Assembly (NCBI GenBank): GCA_021827445.1 | Contig: JAKAVW010000158.1 | Coordinates: forward strand, 1 to 6,980 | Length of the DNA stretch: 6,980 nt | Direction: 5' to 3' | Source: Pseudomonadota bacterium | GTDB lineage: Bacteria > Pseudomonadota > Gammaproteobacteria > Acidithiobacillales > Acidithiobacillaceae | Part shown: positions 6,138 to 6,980 of the stretch, one piece after another | How the letters are laid out: every line of letters begins with the position of its first letter | Position numbering within the stretch: the stretch's first letter is position 1 | Notes under the pieces: generated by a model | Databases searched by the model: none | What the model was told of the DNA's origin: nothing | What the model saw: only the letters and a program-made list of their open reading frames with translations | Translations under genes and position numbers: made by a program

Positions 6138-6614
6138 ATGGCTCAAGCCAAAAACCATTCCCGCCGCCACTTCATGGGGGGACTCGCAGCCGGAGTCGGT
6201 GCTCTGGCCGTCGCCAGTCAGAGCAAGGCCGGGGGGATGATGGAGCCCACCAAGAACAAGGTAGTCTATCAACTCAACAAATCTGATGGAGCCTATATTT
6301 TAGATATTCTGCACAGTGCGGCAATGGTCCTGCAGCATTTCAATAACGATGCGGACATCGTCATCGACTGTTTCGGACCCGGTATCTGGTTACTGGTCAA
6401 AGCGGAGAAGAACCAACAACACTACGAGAAATTCATTGTGGAACAAGTACAAAGCTTGTCCATGTATGGTGTGGTCTTTAATGCCTGCGAGCAAACCATG
6501 AAGACCATTCATATTGACAATGCGGACCTGATTTCTGAGGCGAAGCCGGTGTTCAGCGGCGCGGTGGACCTCATCACCCTGCAACAGAAGGGTTACGCCT
6601 ATATCGCCTGGTAA
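6138..6614 (+). CDS. Tat-exported DsrE-family (sulfur-relay fold) protein
   Basis: This 158-residue protein starts with a twin-arginine signal, SRRHFMGG (8-15), followed by a hydrophobic stretch (about 14-27) and a probable cleavage site after SKA (29-31). It should therefore fold in the cytoplasm and be exported to the periplasm. The mature part is a DsrE/DsrF-like domain: VVYQLNKSD, a helix with HSAAMVLQHF, the strand DIVIDCFGPGIWLL with Cys78, and GVVFNACEQTMK with Cys117 at the place where many DsrE-fold proteins keep their reactive cysteine. DsrE-fold proteins carry sulfane sulfur in sulfur oxidation and tRNA thiolation; a periplasmic sulfur or thiol role is inferred. The ATG at 6138 is fixed by AGGAGGA at 6127-6133 and by the signal peptide. 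The open frame runs far upstream but is antisense to the ABC gene there. Confidence 0.92.
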   Translation: MAQAKNHSRRHFMGGLAAGVGALAVASQSKAGGMMEPTKNKVVYQLNKSDGAYILDILHSAAMVLQHFNNDADIVIDCFGPGIWLLVKAEKNQQHYEKFIVEQVQSLSMYGVVFNACEQTMKTIHIDNADLISEAKPVFSGAVDLITLQQKGYAYIAW

Positions 6615-6980
6615 GCACCACAAAATAACTGGCGGCGATGCTGCAGGGCGGGCAGATTACTGCGACAGCGCTGCAAAAATTCCATGTCAACCTGGGCCAG
6701 CGCGACCCCTTCGCCCTGGTCCATGCGGGCCAGCACCTGACCCCAGGGATCAACAATCATACTACCGCCAAAGGTCTGGCGGCCGTTCTGGTGTAAACCA
6801 CCCTGATCAGCGGCAAGCACGTAGGCCTGGTTCTCGATGGCACGCGCCCGCAGCAGACACTCCCAGTGCGCGGCACCCGTCTGCTGGGTAAAGGCGCTGG
6901 GGACGACCAGTAGTTCAGCCCCTGCGTAACTGCGGTACAACTCCGGAAAACGCAGGTCATAACAGATGGAGAGGCAGATC
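6599..6980 (-). CDS. Carbon-nitrogen hydrolase (nitrilase superfamily), N-terminus outside window
   Basis: The last 126 residues are visible, and reading continues unbroken to the window edge. The edge encodes ICLSICYDLRFPELYR, which carries the nucleophilic cysteine of the nitrilase Glu-Lys-Cys triad; the other two triad residues lie outside. Further motifs are VPSAFT, HWECLLRARAIENQAYVLAADQ, GRQTFGGSMIVDPWG and LPALQHRR near the end. These resemble the Nit1/YbeM (deaminated glutathione amidase) branch more than true nitrilases or N-carbamoyl hydrolases, but the branch call is tentative. The enzyme would be cytoplasmic and cleave a C-N amide bond. Its stop TAG (6601-6599) lies inside the end of the convergent DsrE gene, a 16-base overlap. 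The ATG at 6940 is internal, not the start. Confidence 0.93.
   Translation of the reverse strand, partial: ICLSICYDLRFPELYRSYAGAELLVVPSAFTQQTGAAHWECLLRARAIENQAYVLAADQGGLHQNGRQTFGGSMIVDPWGQVLARMDQGEGVALAQVDMEFLQRCRSNLPALQHRRQLFCGAYQAI

Overview
The window looks like an ordinary chromosomal segment of a Gram-negative, moderately GC-rich proteobacterium. The evidence is an ileS-lspA pair, lipoprotein signal peptidase, Shine-Dalgarno-led genes, a sigma-54 promoter and a Tat-exported protein. The protein flavour and gene order remind me of Acidithiobacillus, but that is an impression from memory. I see no tRNA, rRNA, CRISPR array, transposase or phage gene.

Layout. Bases 1-1746 (+ strand) carry the C-terminal 428 codons of isoleucyl-tRNA synthetase (ileS) and, overlapping its stop by one base, a complete lspA. 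A 238-base gap (1747-1984) follows. It holds an imperfect direct repeat, a candidate activator inverted repeat and a consensus-perfect sigma-54 (-24/-12) promoter. This promoter points at a small, very basic 72-residue protein of unknown function (1985-2203).

Bases 2219-6011 (- strand) read as a four-gene set, in transcription order. First is an SbmA/BacA/YddA-type fused permease-ATPase ABC transporter. Next is a thioredoxin-fold protein of the peroxiredoxin-like (PRX_like1) type, then a YdfG-like short-chain dehydrogenase that overlaps it as ATGA. Last is a free-standing MshEN-type domain protein with a TTG start, predicted to bind cyclic-di-GMP. Gaps are 71, -4 and 30 bases.

A divergent + strand gene (6138-6614) encodes a Tat-signal DsrE-fold protein. 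Its 3' end overlaps that of a convergent nitrilase-superfamily gene (- strand, 6599 to the window edge), which is cut at its N-terminus but keeps the catalytic Cys motif.

How the genes fit together. ileS and lspA are a housekeeping pair. In the minus-strand set, uptake or export of a small peptide or cofactor, thiol chemistry and carbonyl reduction could be parts of one stress or redox response, but this is inferred from spacing only. The most noteworthy items are the sigma-54 promoter driving an orphan basic micro-protein, and the solitary MshEN domain outside any PilB/GspE ATPase.
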